A stretch of 64,000 bases of DNA, taken from NCBI GenBank assembly GCA_033854735.1, contig JAWWPY010000257.1, positions 1 to 64,000 on the forward strand. The letters run 5' to 3'. This document shows, piece by piece, positions 35,409-46,234 of the stretch (positions are counted from its first letter, which is position 1; every line of letters begins with the position of its first letter). A program made the translations under genes and the position numbers. Source of the stretch: JAWWPY01 sp033854735. GTDB taxonomy: Bacteria > Actinomycetota > Actinomycetes > Streptosporangiales > Streptosporangiaceae. Under the pieces are notes generated by a model. The model was given only the letters and a program-made list of their open reading frames with translations. It made no database searches and was not told where the DNA came from.

Positions 35409-36494
35409 GTGTCGCCAGACAAGGGCCGAGATGAGCGCCGTTGGGCCGCCGTGGCGGCACTCGCTCCGGGCACCCCGTTGCGGGACGGCCTTGAGCGGAT
35501 ACTGCGGGGCAACACCGGCGCTCTGATCGTGCTCGGTGACGGGCACGTGGTCGATGAGGTGTGTACCGGCGGCTTCGAGCTCAAGGTCGGTTTCTCTGCG
35601 ACCAGGCTCCGTGAGCTGGCCAAGATGGACGGCGCCATCGTGGTGGACGCGACGGCCGATTACATTATCCGGGCCGCGGTGCACCTGGTGCCCGACCCGG
35701 CGCTGCCCACCGATGAGGCGGGCACCCGGCATCGGACCGCGGAGCGTGTCGCGAGGCAGACCGGTTACCCAGTCATCGCCGTCAGCAAGTCCATGCGGAT
35801 CATCGCTCTGTACCTTGACGGCACCCGCTATGTGCTGGAGGAGCCGGCCGCGATCTTGTCCCGCGCCAACCAGGCGCTGGCGACTCTCGAACGGTACAAG
35901 CTCCGCTTGGACGAAGTCTCCGGTGCGCTAACCGCGCTCGAGATCGAGGACCTCGCGACCGTCCGCGATGTCACCGCGGTGGCCCAGCGCCTGGAAATGG
36001 TCCGGCGCATCGCGCGGGAGATCGAGGGCTACATGGTGGAACTGGGCACCGACGGCAGGTTGCTCGCGTTGCAGCTCGACGAGCTGGTCGCCGGCAGCGA
36101 CTTCGAGCGGCAGCTCATCGTCCAGGATTACCAGCCCGAGGCGGGCGAGCAGCTGGCCATCCGGACCGCCGGAGTGCTCAACGAGCTGGCCGGTTTGTCC
36201 CCGGAAGAGCTGCTGGACGTGGCGACCGTGGCGCAAGTCCTCGGGTTCGGCGGATCAGGGATGCTGGACCATCCGGTCAGCCCCCACGGGTATCGCCTGC
36301 TCGCCAAAGTGCCGAGGCTGCCGAGGCCTGCAGTGGAACGGCTGGTCCGGCATTTCGGCGGGCTGCAGAAACTTCTTGCTGCGAGCGTCGATGAGCTTCG
36401 CCGAGTGGAGGGCGTGGGCGAAGCCCACGCCCTCGGCGCGCGGGAGGGCCTGTCCAGGCTGGCTGAAATGTCAATCTTGGAACGGTACGTCTGA
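35409..36494 (+). CDS. disA: DNA integrity scanning diadenylate cyclase DisA
   Basis: 361 residues from GTG 35409. The DAC domain carries the DGA motif (D74-A76 in AKMDGAIVV) and RHRT (107-110 in GTRHRTAERV), the catalytic and ATP-binding residues. A helical spine follows, and a C-terminal helix-hairpin-helix DNA-binding domain (LLAASVDELRRVEGVGEAHA). It makes c-di-AMP from two ATP and pauses on branched DNA. It lies beside radA as in other actinobacteria and Bacillus. A c-di-AMP riboswitch lies in the same window at 50.3 kb. Confidence 0.98.
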   Translation: MSPDKGRDERRWAAVAALAPGTPLRDGLERILRGNTGALIVLGDGHVVDEVCTGGFELKVGFSATRLRELAKMDGAIVVDATADYIIRAAVHLVPDPALPTDEAGTRHRTAERVARQTGYPVIAVSKSMRIIALYLDGTRYVLEEPAAILSRANQALATLERYKLRLDEVSGALTALEIEDLATVRDVTAVAQRLEMVRRIAREIEGYMVELGTDGRLLALQLDELVAGSDFERQLIVQDYQPEAGEQLAIRTAGVLNELAGLSPEELLDVATVAQVLGFGGSGMLDHPVSPHGYRLLAKVPRLPRPAVERLVRHFGGLQKLLAASVDELRRVEGVGEAHALGAREGLSRLAEMSILERYV

Positions 36495-36499
36495 CCAGC

Positions 36500-36545
36500 T
36501 GATCAGGGTAACCGCTGATCAGGGCACTGCTGATCAGGGCACTGC
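36500..36545. repeat. 15/16-bp tandem repeat spanning the stop codon of the minus-strand hypothetical gene
   Basis: On the plus strand TGATCAGGGCACTGC occurs at 36516-36530 and 36531-36545, with a variant TGATCAGGGTAACCGC at 36500-36515. The stop codon (TCA, 36534-36536) of the minus-strand gene lies in the last unit, so its final codons are repeated beyond the stop. The array fills the gap between convergent disA and that gene. Confidence 0.93.
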
Positions 36546-37289
36546 GACGCCCACCCCGCGGAGCACGAAGACCACGGTGTTGCTCCTGATCAAGCCGCTG
36601 TAGACAGTGGCCGTATAGGTGCCCGGACGCGCCACGGAGGCAGGCGACTGGCAGCCGGGCACGGACGTCTTCCTGTCCCAGGAGATGTGCAGCGTCGTGG
36701 GCACGCCCCGGGCCAGGTGGGTGATCCGGGTGCCGCCGCTGGCCGGGCAGTCGGACGAGGCCCAGACCCTGGCCGGGCCCGACTTGATCACCAGCCGTAC
36801 GCCCTCCTTGGCTCCGATGTCGAAGGCGCACCTGTGCGCGGACGTAGAGACGACCGCCGCGTCAAAATTCGGCCGGACACCCGAGCCGTAGCTATACGAA
36901 GCAGCGCTCAGGGTGATGACGATGTCCCCGGCGACGCAGCCGTCGCCGGTATGCGCGGTCGTCACCGTCTTGCGGGTCGGTGACGGGCTCGGCGTCGGCG
37001 AACCGCTCGGCCCGGGCGAGTTCGCCGCCGAGGCCTGGGCGGAGGCGCCGAACCCGGATGGGGTCAACGAGGGCATCACTGGAGCGCTGGCCGGGGGCAC
37101 CGTGGCGCTCTTCGGGTGGCCGACACCCGCGGCCGAGCTAGTCGCGTTGCTGCCGCTGACCACCCCGTTCACGGCCCAGGCCAGGAGCCCGATAATCGCG
37201 ATGCCAAGCGCGAGCGCGATAACCCGGCGCCGCCAGTAGATGTCCGGCTGAGGCGCGCGTTGCTGGTCGCGAGGCGCGTTCGGGCCCAT
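36534..37289 (-). CDS. Membrane-anchored hypothetical protein with extracytoplasmic domain
   Basis: 251 residues from ATG 37289 (MGPNAPRDQQRAPQ). A short basic cytoplasmic head (WRRRV) is followed by one transmembrane helix (VIALALGIAIIGLLAWAV, about residues 22-40). Then comes a Ser/Pro/Thr-rich linker (to about 105) and an extracytoplasmic beta-rich domain with four cysteines: C in DGCVAGDIVITLSA, HRCAFDIG, SSDCPASGG and PGCQSPAS. Two disulfides are likely. Similar short actinobacterial proteins near mutY and disA are uncharacterised. Function unknown. Confidence 0.82.
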   Translation of the reverse strand: MGPNAPRDQQRAPQPDIYWRRRVIALALGIAIIGLLAWAVNGVVSGSNATSSAAGVGHPKSATVPPASAPVMPSLTPSGFGASAQASAANSPGPSGSPTPSPSPTRKTVTTAHTGDGCVAGDIVITLSAASYSYGSGVRPNFDAAVVSTSAHRCAFDIGAKEGVRLVIKSGPARVWASSDCPASGGTRITHLARGVPTTLHISWDRKTSVPGCQSPASVARPGTYTATVYSGLIRSNTVVFVLRGVGVAVP

Positions 37290-37531
37290 GCCACGAGTAT
37301 GCAAGATCGTTACGTAGAGTGCTCGGCGACCCGCCGGCAAGCCCGGTACATTTTCCCAGTTGAACTACAGTATCTTCACGGACAGACACGCCATGAACGC
37401 CCTACGGATAAGGCATTTGACTACCATCCGTGACTGGCCTGGCCATGTCTTTTCACGTTTCTCGGCCGACCTCTCTTCCTCCCGCCTTCCACCTCGCGGC
37501 GGCACCGGTGCCGTGCGAGGATCGGGGCATC

Positions 37532-38425
37532 ATGGCGAGCGGGAACGTGGCCCAGATCCTGCGCTGGTACACCCTTCATCAACGAGACCTGCCGTGGCGC
37601 CGCCCGGATGCGACCGCCTGGGCCGTCCTGGTCAGTGAGGTCATGCTGCAGCAGACACCTGTGGCCCGGGTGCTGCCGACATACGAGGCATGGCTGGCCA
37701 GGTGGCCGACGCCAGCATCGCTGGCGGCCGCGTCGGCTGGGGACGCCGTGCGGGCGTGGGGGCGCCTGGGCTACCCACGGCGCGCGCTCCGCCTGCACGC
37801 GGCATCACAGATCCTGATGCAACGCCACGGCGGCGAGGTTCCCGCGTCGGTGGACGCGCTGCTGGCCCTGCCCGGGATCGGCTCCTACACGGCCGCCGCG
37901 GTGGCGAGCTTCGCGTTCGGGCAGCGGCACGCGGTCCTCGACACCAACGTGCGCCGGGTGCTCGCACGCCTGGTCAACGGGCAGGCACGACCGGCTGTGA
38001 GCCCATCCGCAGCCGAGGTACGGCTGGCCGAGTCGCTGCTCCCAGCGCATCCCGGGCAGGCGGCACGATGGTCGGTGGCGGTCATGGAACTGGGCGCCCT
38101 GGTGTGCACCGCCGTGCGGCCGGGCTGTTCCGGGTGCCCCGTGGCCCAGTCCTGTGCCTGGCGGCTGGCCGGAAGCCCCGCCAGTGATGGCCGCCGCCGG
38201 AGTCAAAGCTACGACGGCACCGACCGGCAGTGCCGAGGACGCCTGCTCGCGGTCCTCCGCGAGGCAAGTAGTCCCGTGGCGGCGGCGCGTCTGGACGCTG
38301 TCTGGCCGGACCCGCGGCAGCGCGACCGGGCCCTCGACAGCCTCATCGCCGACGGCCTCGTCGATCCATTGCCAGACGGCCGGTTCGCGCTGCCCGGAAC
38401 GGCGCCTGCCCACACGTCGATGTGA
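37532..38425 (+). CDS. mutY: A/G-specific adenine DNA glycosylase MutY
   Basis: 297 residues from ATG 37532. The catalytic Glu is E36 in SEVMLQQT. The helix-hairpin-helix LPGIGSYT is at 113-120, with the catalytic Asp D137 in VLDTNVRR. The 4Fe-4S cluster cysteines C192, C199, C202 and C208 have the exact C-x6-C-x2-C-x5-C spacing. It removes adenine mispaired with 8-oxoguanine. The C-terminal MutT-like recognition domain is replaced by a short winged-helix-like segment (GRLLAVLREASSPVAAARL), as in other actinobacterial MutY. It is part of the conserved radA-disA-mutY-clpC block. Confidence 0.96.
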   Translation: MASGNVAQILRWYTLHQRDLPWRRPDATAWAVLVSEVMLQQTPVARVLPTYEAWLARWPTPASLAAASAGDAVRAWGRLGYPRRALRLHAASQILMQRHGGEVPASVDALLALPGIGSYTAAAVASFAFGQRHAVLDTNVRRVLARLVNGQARPAVSPSAAEVRLAESLLPAHPGQAARWSVAVMELGALVCTAVRPGCSGCPVAQSCAWRLAGSPASDGRRRSQSYDGTDRQCRGRLLAVLREASSPVAAARLDAVWPDPRQRDRALDSLIADGLVDPLPDGRFALPGTAPAHTSM

Positions 38426-38500
38426 CATCGAACTGCATCTAGCGCGTTCGATGCCGCATCGACGGGATTGGGAGCGCAGTTGGGAGCCGACCGTGACAGC

Positions 38501-38540
38501 GCGAGTGCCTGGCCGGGAGGATTCCCGGCCAGGCACTCGC
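38501..38540. terminator. Strong bidirectional hairpin between mutY and clpC
   Basis: A perfect 18-bp inverted repeat (GCGAGTGCCTGGCCGGGA, 38501-38518, with its complement at 38523-38540) has a 4-base loop. It lies between convergent mutY and clpC and is 21 bases past the clpC stop. There is no T-tract on either side. The symmetry suits termination in both directions. Confidence 0.8.
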
Positions 38541-38561
38541 GGGGCTAACAGTGAAGTCGGG

Positions 38562-41102
<2,541 letters not shown>

Positions 41103-41257
41103 CTCGTCGCTCCTCACAGAGCGGTTGGGGGGACCCAGAGGCCTGGATGTCCGGGACCCGTCCCTTCCGCATGTTAGCCCGCATGCCGGACGATGCGCCG
41201 CGCGATATGCCGCACATGGATAAAACGTTCCCCGGCAGGAGGGCGTTCATCCCATCC

Positions 41258-41285
41258 AACTCCGGTCAAGGGGGAAGGTGTTCCC
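41258..41285 (-). promoter_or_regulatory. Candidate SigR-type promoter for clpC
   Basis: On the minus strand GGGAAC (41285-41280) is followed by 19 bases and GTT (41260-41258). The known oxidative-stress sigma factor SigR consensus is GGAAT-N18-GTT, so one base and one spacer position differ. clpC is a SigR target in Streptomyces. No gene is seen in the 384 bases between clpC and lsr2. Confidence 0.3.
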
Positions 41286-41290
41286 TAGTA

Positions 41291-41301
41291 CGCCGCAAGC
41301 G
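41291..41301. promoter_or_regulatory. Candidate ClgR box upstream of clpC, inside a larger inverted repeat
   Basis: CGC-CGCAA-GCG fits the CGC-N5-GCG core of ClgR sites; on the other strand it reads GTTCGCTTGCGGCG. It overlaps an 8-bp inverted repeat GTACGCCG (41288-41295) / CGGCGTAC (41307-41314). It lies immediately upstream of the SigR-like -35, a good position for an activator of clpC. Confidence 0.45.
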
Positions 41302-41486
41302 AACGCCGGCGTACCGCTCACCGAACGCCCGCCCACCGCTCAAACGAAGGCGCCGGACACGCACGCTAGCGGCCCCCTGAAGGCCCTACCACATGCCACA
41401 GGGCCCGCACACGTCGCGCGAGACCGGTCAGCACTACCAGAATAGCCGGTACGTCGCGAGCCGCCTGCGGGCCCTGCGCTGTGAGA

Positions 41487-41819
41487 CTAGTGAGCGGCGT
41501 CATACTCCGTGATGATCGTGGCCGGAATGCGGCCGCGCTCGCTCACCTTGTAACCACGCTGCTTCGCCCATGCTCTGATTTCCGAGCTTCGCTCCCGGCC
41601 TGGGCCGGTCCTAGCGCGACGGCGACGGCCAGTGCCGCTAGCCCTGCGTGCATGATCGGTATACGGCCCGAACTTCTCACGAAGTTCCTTCGCATGCGGC
41701 GAGCACACGTCGATCTCGTAGGCAGTTCCGTCAAAGGAGAACGAAACCGTCTCCGTCCCCTCGACCTCACCGTCGTGAGGAAGGTCGCAGACGACCGTCA
41801 CCTTCACCTTCTGAGCCAT
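41487..41819 (-). CDS. lsr2: Lsr2 nucleoid-associated xenogeneic silencer
   Basis: 110 residues from ATG 41819 (MAQKVKVTVVCDLPHDGEVE). The N-terminal dimerisation domain has SFSFDGTAYEIDVC. A basic linker (GTGRRRRARTG) leads to the C-terminal DNA-binding domain. This has SSEIRAWAKQRGYKVSERGR with the AT-hook-like RGR, and ends IPATIITEYDAAH. Lsr2 binds AT-rich minor grooves and silences acquired DNA, as H-NS does. It follows clpC in the same order as in mycobacteria (clpC1 then lsr2). Confidence 0.97.
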   Translation of the reverse strand: MAQKVKVTVVCDLPHDGEVEGTETVSFSFDGTAYEIDVCSPHAKELREKFGPYTDHARRASGTGRRRRARTGPGRERSSEIRAWAKQRGYKVSERGRIPATIITEYDAAH

Positions 41820-41862
41820 GGGAGCCAGCCCTTCCACTGGAGCGCGTTTATTAGGTTGCAAA

Positions 41863-41890
41863 CATATACCAGGACAGTTGCGTTTGCCAA
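41863..41890 (-). promoter_or_regulatory. SigA-type promoter for lsr2
   Basis: On the minus strand TTGGCA (41890-41885) and TATATG (41868-41863) are separated by 16 bases, 44 bases upstream of the lsr2 start codon. The surrounding 230 bases are AT-richer than average. Otherwise I see no gene between lsr2 and the small membrane protein gene. Confidence 0.5.
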
Positions 41891-42053
41891 TTCGCACCAC
41901 CGGAAACGAAGTGCGAGTTCCGTCTCAGCATGGCAAGGCAGACGACACGGAAGATTGCAGTAACTCTCCGTAATCATGCACGGATAGGCCGGCATCAATC
42001 GGGCATGCCGATCTATCGCGCGCTACTGGGGGCGCAGTTCATGCAGAAGGCCG

Positions 42054-42257
42054 CTAGCCCTCACCGCGATCTGGCGGCGAGGCCGACCGCGAACGCCCGG
42101 GATCCGGAATCGTGCCGTCACCGGAAATATCGTCCGGGCCGTCTTCCTCTTCAGGAAGCTTCGGCGCCATCTGACGTCGTAGGAAGAGTACGACCCCGAT
42201 CAGGAAGGCCACGCACACAACCAACGACGGGGTCAGTGCCGCCAGGTCCGCGAGCAT
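42054..42257 (-). CDS. Small single-pass membrane protein, hypothetical
   Basis: 67 residues. One transmembrane helix near the N-terminus (LVVCVAFLIGVVLFL, about residues 12-26) is followed by a basic RRQ stop-transfer and a polar acidic tail (PEEEDGPDDISGDG). A clear AAGGAG box 6 nt before the ATG supports translation. No homologue is recognised. It is divergent from the EndoQ-helicase gene and upstream of lsr2 on the same strand. Confidence 0.6.
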   Translation of the reverse strand: MLADLAALTPSLVVCVAFLIGVVLFLRRQMAPKLPEEEDGPDDISGDGTIPDPGRSRSASPPDRGEG

Positions 42258-42580
42258 GGCTCACTCCTTTCCACCGACCCGCTGCTCATCCAGTTCGCCT
42301 GCCTCGGGACCATCCGTTCACTGTGATCCAGTTAACAGCGGTACCCGCTTTGCGCTGCGGCGCGCCGGTCTGACTTATGCATTGTTACCCATGACCAAAG
42401 CAGGCGCGGCCGCACCCCGGGTGTTCACAACTGTGAGCATGGCCGGCGAAGGTTCCCCCTCGCACCCGGCGGCGTGGCAGGATCGAACCCTGCACCCGCG
42501 GGCCCGGCACTGATCCGCCGTCGCGGGGTTTGGACGGACGTGGCCCAGAAAACGCGGCACAGAAAGCGGACAGCGACGGC

Positions 42581-45500
42581 ATGTTCCACGCCGACCTGCA
42601 CATCCACTCCCGGTTCTCCCGCGCTTGCAGCACGGCCTGTGACATCCCCTCCCTCGCGTGGTGGGCACTGCGCAAGGGGATCACTGTTGTCGGGACGGGC
42701 GACTTCACTCATCCGGCGTGGGCTCAGGAACTGCGGGAGACCCTCGTGCCCGCCGAACCTGGACTACTGCGGCTTCGCCCCGACCTGGAGGTGCAACTGC
42801 GCCGCACCGCACCCGCTAGTTGCGACCAGCCGGTGCGCTTCATGCTGTCGTCCGAGATCTCGACCATTTACCGTGGCGGCGAGCGGACCAGGAAAGTGCA
42901 CCATCTGCTCTACGCGCCGACCTTCGAGGCGGCGGACCGGATTACCGCGGCACTGGCCACGATCGGGAACCTCGCGTCAGATGGCCGCCCGATCCTCGGG
43001 CTCGACTCACGCCACCTGCTGGAGATCACATTAAGCGCGGGACCGGGGTGCTACCTGGTGCCCGCGCACATCTGGACACCCTGGTTCGCGGTTCTCGGCT
43101 CCAAATCCGGGTTCGACGCCGTCGCGGACTGCTACGCCGATCTCGCGGAGCACGTGTTCGCGGTCGAGACCGGACTGTCCTCCGACCCGCCGATGAACTG
43201 GATGTGCTCGGGCCTCGACGGCTACCGACTGGTGAGCAACTCTGACGCACATTCGCCGCCGATGGTCGGCCGCGAGGCAACGACCCTTAATACGGAACTC
43301 GATTACTTCGCGATCGAGGGAGCGCTGCGCACCGGGGCAGGCCTGGCCGGCACGATCAACTTCTTTCCCGAAGGCGGCCGTTATCACCTGGACGGGCACC
43401 GCAAATGCGGGATCCGCTTCGAGCCCGGTCAGACTGCGGACCACGATGGAATCTGCCCGGGCTGCGGCAAACCGCTGACCATTGGGGTGCTGCACCGGGT
43501 CACGGAACTCGCCGACCGGCCCGCCGGCTACCGGCCAGAGGGAGCCGCCGGTTCCACCAACCTGGTCGCGCTGCCGGAAATCGTGGGCGAGATCCTCGCC
43601 ACCGGCGCCAAGAGCAAGAAGGTCAGCGCCGAGGTGAGCCGGCTGGTCGCCGCGTTGGGTCCGGAACTTGCGATCCTGTGCGAGGCGCCCGTCGCCGAGG
43701 TGAGCCGGGTCGGCGGCAGCTTGCTGGGCGAGGCCACCTCCAGGCTGCGCCGCGGTGAGGTGATCAAGGATCCGGGTTACGACGGCGAGTATGGCTCGAT
43801 CCGCCTGTTCCGCGGCCGGGAACTGGACGCCGCCGGTGCGCTCTTCGACGTGCCCGCCCCGCCCGAGCAGACCAGGACAGATTCAGCGCAACGGCGTCTC
43901 CAGGATTCATCTGCCGCGAACTCAGCGGCCGCGCCTTCGCCGATGGCCGGCGCTTCATCGTCTCGTGCGGCTGACCCTCGGGACGATTCACCGGGGCCGG
44001 GTGAGTGGCGGGCGGCGTTCGTTGCGGAAAGTGGTTCTTTGCTTGATGGGCTTGACCCGGAGCAGCGGGCGGCGGCTGGCGCGGGCGGCCCGTTGATGAT
44101 CATTGCCGGGCCCGGGACGGGTAAGACGCGAACCCTCACGCACCGGATCGCCGCCGCGGTCGCGCAGCGAGGTGCGCCGCCCGAGTCCTGCCTCGCGATC
44201 ACGTTCACGAGGCGGGCGGCTGAGGAGATGCGCCAGCGACTGGCCGCGCTGATCCCGCGGCAGGCCCCGCGGCTGACCGTGACCACCTTCCACGGGCTGG
44301 GCCTGATGATCCTGCGGGAACAGCACGGACGCGCCGGGTTGTCGGCGGATTTCGGCGTTGCCGACGAGAAGACCCGGCAGGCGGTCGCCGTGGAACTGGC
44401 CGGGTCGCCGCGCTCGGGCCGGGCCCTGCTCCGCGACGCGGCCAGCGACCCGGCCCGGCGCGACCTGCTCAGGAAGGCCCTCACGGCCCGCAACCTGGTG
44501 GATTTCGACGGCCTGGTGGAATTGCCGGTGGCTCTGCTCTGTGAGGAGCCGTCGATCGCGTTGGCCTTGCGGCGCCGCTGGCCGAACATCAGCGTCGACG
44601 AATACCAGGACATCGACGCCATGCAGTACGCCCTGTTGCGGCTGCTGAGTGCTGGCACGGGACCGGAGGGATCGGGACCGGCGGGCGCGGGACCGGGCGT
44701 GGGACCGGGCGCAGGACCGGCGGGGCCGGGGCTGGAGGGCGCGGGACTGGAGGGGCCGGGGCTGGAGGGCGCGGGGCTGACCGTGATCGGGGATCCCGAT
44801 CAGGCGATCTACGGGTTCCGTGGCGCGGATGTGGGGTTCTTCCTGCGCTTCGCCGAGGACTACCCAGGGGCCACGACATTGAAGCTGACCAGCAACTACC
44901 GGTCCAGCCCCGCCATCGTCGCCGGAGCGTTGCAGGCCGTCGCGCCCAGCACGCTCGTTCCGGGCCGGATGTTGCACGCGGTGGCCGCCCCGCCCGCCGA
45001 CCGCTCCGACCGCTCCGACCATGATCGCGGAGGATTCGCGTCAAAGACAGCCGCGAATCCTCCGCGATCATGGAACTCTGGGCCGGCCGCCACGATCACC
45101 CTGCACGAGGCGGCGGATGAGCACGGTGAGGGTGCCTGGATCGCGCAAGCCATCGATCGCCTGCTCGGTGGCTCGTCGTTCCACTCGCTGGATAGCGGGC
45201 GCGCGGATGGCCACGGCCACGCTGGGATCAGCCTGGCCGATATCGCCATCCTGTATCGCACAGACGCCCAGGCGGCCCCGCTTGGCCGGGCGCTGACCCG
45301 AGCTGGGCTCCCGTTCCAGAAGCGCTCACACGATCTGCTGGAGCGCCGGACGGGGGTGCCTGAGATCGTTCATGAGATGCGGCTGGCCGTGGACGCTGTG
45401 GACAGTACCCCCTCTGGCCTGCTGGTCACGGCGACCGGGCGGCCGGTCACGGCGGCCGGACAGCCGGTCACGGCGGCCGGACAGCCAGTCACGGCGACCC

Positions 45501-46078
45501 ACGGCCCAGCGGTGGCGCCGACCACGGGCCTGACCGTGTTCCGCCAGCTGAGCAGCGCCGTGGATAGGCTCGCGTCGCTTTCCGGAGGAACCGGTGGGAC
45601 TGTGGTGGACATCCGGGCCGCGGGGGAGGTCCTCGCGCCATTGGCCCGTCGCTGCGGCGACGACTTGGCGGCCTTCCTCACTGAGATCTCGCTCGGGGCG
45701 GAGGCGGACGCCCTCGATCCCCGCGCCGATGCGATCACCTTGCTGACGCTGCATGCCGCCAAGGGCCTGGAGTTCGCGGTGGTGTTCGTGGCTGGCTGCG
45801 AGAGAGGCCTGCTGCCGCTTTGGTTTCCCGGAGCGGATCCCGGAGCTGGCCGCCGGGCCGGCCCCGATCTGGCCGAAGAACGGCGACTGCTGTTTGTCGG
45901 CATGACCAGGGCCCGGACGCACTTGCTGCTGAGCTGCGCGGCGCGGCGAAGGAGGCACGGGGCCGTGGCCGAGGGAGGCCCTTCCCCGTTCCTGGCCGCG
46001 ATTGAGCCGCGCCTGCTTGACCGGTCGGCACCAGCGCGCCCACGCCCTCCGGCGGAACGGCAACTTCGACTTCTGTGA
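42581..46078 (+). CDS. EndoQ-like PHP nuclease fused to UvrD/Rep-type helicase
   Basis: 1165 residues from ATG 42581 (MFHADLHIHSRFSRA); a TTG at 42530 would add 17 residues. Residues 1-430 match the endonuclease Q family: PHP motifs DLHIHS, VVGTGDFTHP, RKVHHLLYAP, VPAHIWTPWF and LVSNSDAHSPP (about 218-228). A Zn-binding insert follows (KCGIRF, about 275; CPGCGKPLTIGVLHRV, about 292). EndoQ nicks 5' of deaminated bases and abasic sites. From about 490 comes an intact SF1A helicase: Walker A GPGTGKT (510), DEYQD (673), GDPDQAIYGFRG (about 737), SNYRSS (771), TLHAAKGLEF (about 1056) and VGMTRART (about 1106). A Gly/Pro repeat linker sits at about 692-733, and a perfect inverted repeat lies in the frame at 45019-45073. 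Deamination repair is the inferred role. Confidence 0.9.
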   Translation: MFHADLHIHSRFSRACSTACDIPSLAWWALRKGITVVGTGDFTHPAWAQELRETLVPAEPGLLRLRPDLEVQLRRTAPASCDQPVRFMLSSEISTIYRGGERTRKVHHLLYAPTFEAADRITAALATIGNLASDGRPILGLDSRHLLEITLSAGPGCYLVPAHIWTPWFAVLGSKSGFDAVADCYADLAEHVFAVETGLSSDPPMNWMCSGLDGYRLVSNSDAHSPPMVGREATTLNTELDYFAIEGALRTGAGLAGTINFFPEGGRYHLDGHRKCGIRFEPGQTADHDGICPGCGKPLTIGVLHRVTELADRPAGYRPEGAAGSTNLVALPEIVGEILATGAKSKKVSAEVSRLVAALGPELAILCEAPVAEVSRVGGSLLGEATSRLRRGEVIKDPGYDGEYGSIRLFRGRELDAAGALFDVPAPPEQTRTDSAQRRLQDSSAANSAAAPSPMAGASSSRAADPRDDSPGPGEWRAAFVAESGSLLDGLDPEQRAAAGAGGPLMIIAGPGTGKTRTLTHRIAAAVAQRGAPPESCLAITFTRRAAEEMRQRLAALIPRQAPRLTVTTFHGLGLMILREQHGRAGLSADFGVADEKTRQAVAVELAGSPRSGRALLRDAASDPARRDLLRKALTARNLVDFDGLVELPVALLCEEPSIALALRRRWPNISVDEYQDIDAMQYALLRLLSAGTGPEGSGPAGAGPGVGPGAGPAGPGLEGAGLEGPGLEGAGLTVIGDPDQAIYGFRGADVGFFLRFAEDYPGATTLKLTSNYRSSPAIVAGALQAVAPSTLVPGRMLHAVAAPPADRSDRSDHDRGGFASKTAANPPRSWNSGPAATITLHEAADEHGEGAWIAQAIDRLLGGSSFHSLDSGRADGHGHAGISLADIAILYRTDAQAAPLGRALTRAGLPFQKRSHDLLERRTGVPEIVHEMRLAVDAVDSTPSGLLVTATGRPVTAAGQPVTAAGQPVTATHGPAVAPTTGLTVFRQLSSAVDRLASLSGGTGGTVVDIRAAGEVLAPLARRCGDDLAAFLTEISLGAEADALDPRADAITLLTLHAAKGLEFAVVFVAGCERGLLPLWFPGADPGAGRRAGPDLAEERRLLFVGMTRARTHLLLSCAARRRRHGAVAEGGPSPFLAAIEPRLLDRSAPARPRPPAERQLRLL
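44655..44777. repeat. In-frame Gly/Pro/Ala/Leu-Glu repeat between helicase motifs II and III
   Basis: Degenerate short repeats (GCGGGACCGGG-like, then GGGCTGGAGGGCGCG) encode about 41 residues of GPGAG and GLEGAGLEGP type. They lie exactly between the DEYQD motif and GDPDQAIYGFRG, a stretch that is normally a short loop. Confidence 0.85.
45019..45073. repeat. Perfect 22-bp inverted repeat within the helicase reading frame
   Basis: 45019-45040 and 45052-45073 are exact reverse complements, separated by an 11-base spacer (TCAAAGACAGC). The arms begin CCATGATCGCGGAGG. The element is read through in frame and encodes about 18 residues (HDRGGFASKTAANPPRSW) between helicase motifs IV and V, a variable region. 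It resembles an inserted palindromic element rather than selected protein sequence. Confidence 0.95.
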
Positions 46079-46152
46079 GTATCCCTTGAGGGACCGGTCG
46101 GCCGGTGAGGCTGGGGGGCTCGTAAGCCAGTGAGGCTCGCGGACGCCCGCGC

Positions 46153-46234
46153 GGACCAGCAGCGCTCGTGGACCGGTGCGCTCGCGAGCCGGTAAGGCCC
46201 GTGGACCAGCAGCGCTCGTGGACCGGTGCGCTCG
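46153..46234. repeat. 32-bp direct repeat in the gap before the HNH gene
   Basis: 46153-46184 and 46203-46234 are identical and lie 50 bases apart (start to start). Shorter copies of CTCGTGGACC and CTCGCG motifs surround them. The whole 384-base gap 46079-46462 contains such degenerate repeats and no gene that I can support. Confidence 0.9.

Noticed and set aside
38501..38540. Mobile palindromic element between mutY and clpC
   Set aside because: Its position between convergent genes and 4-base loop fit a bidirectional terminator better.
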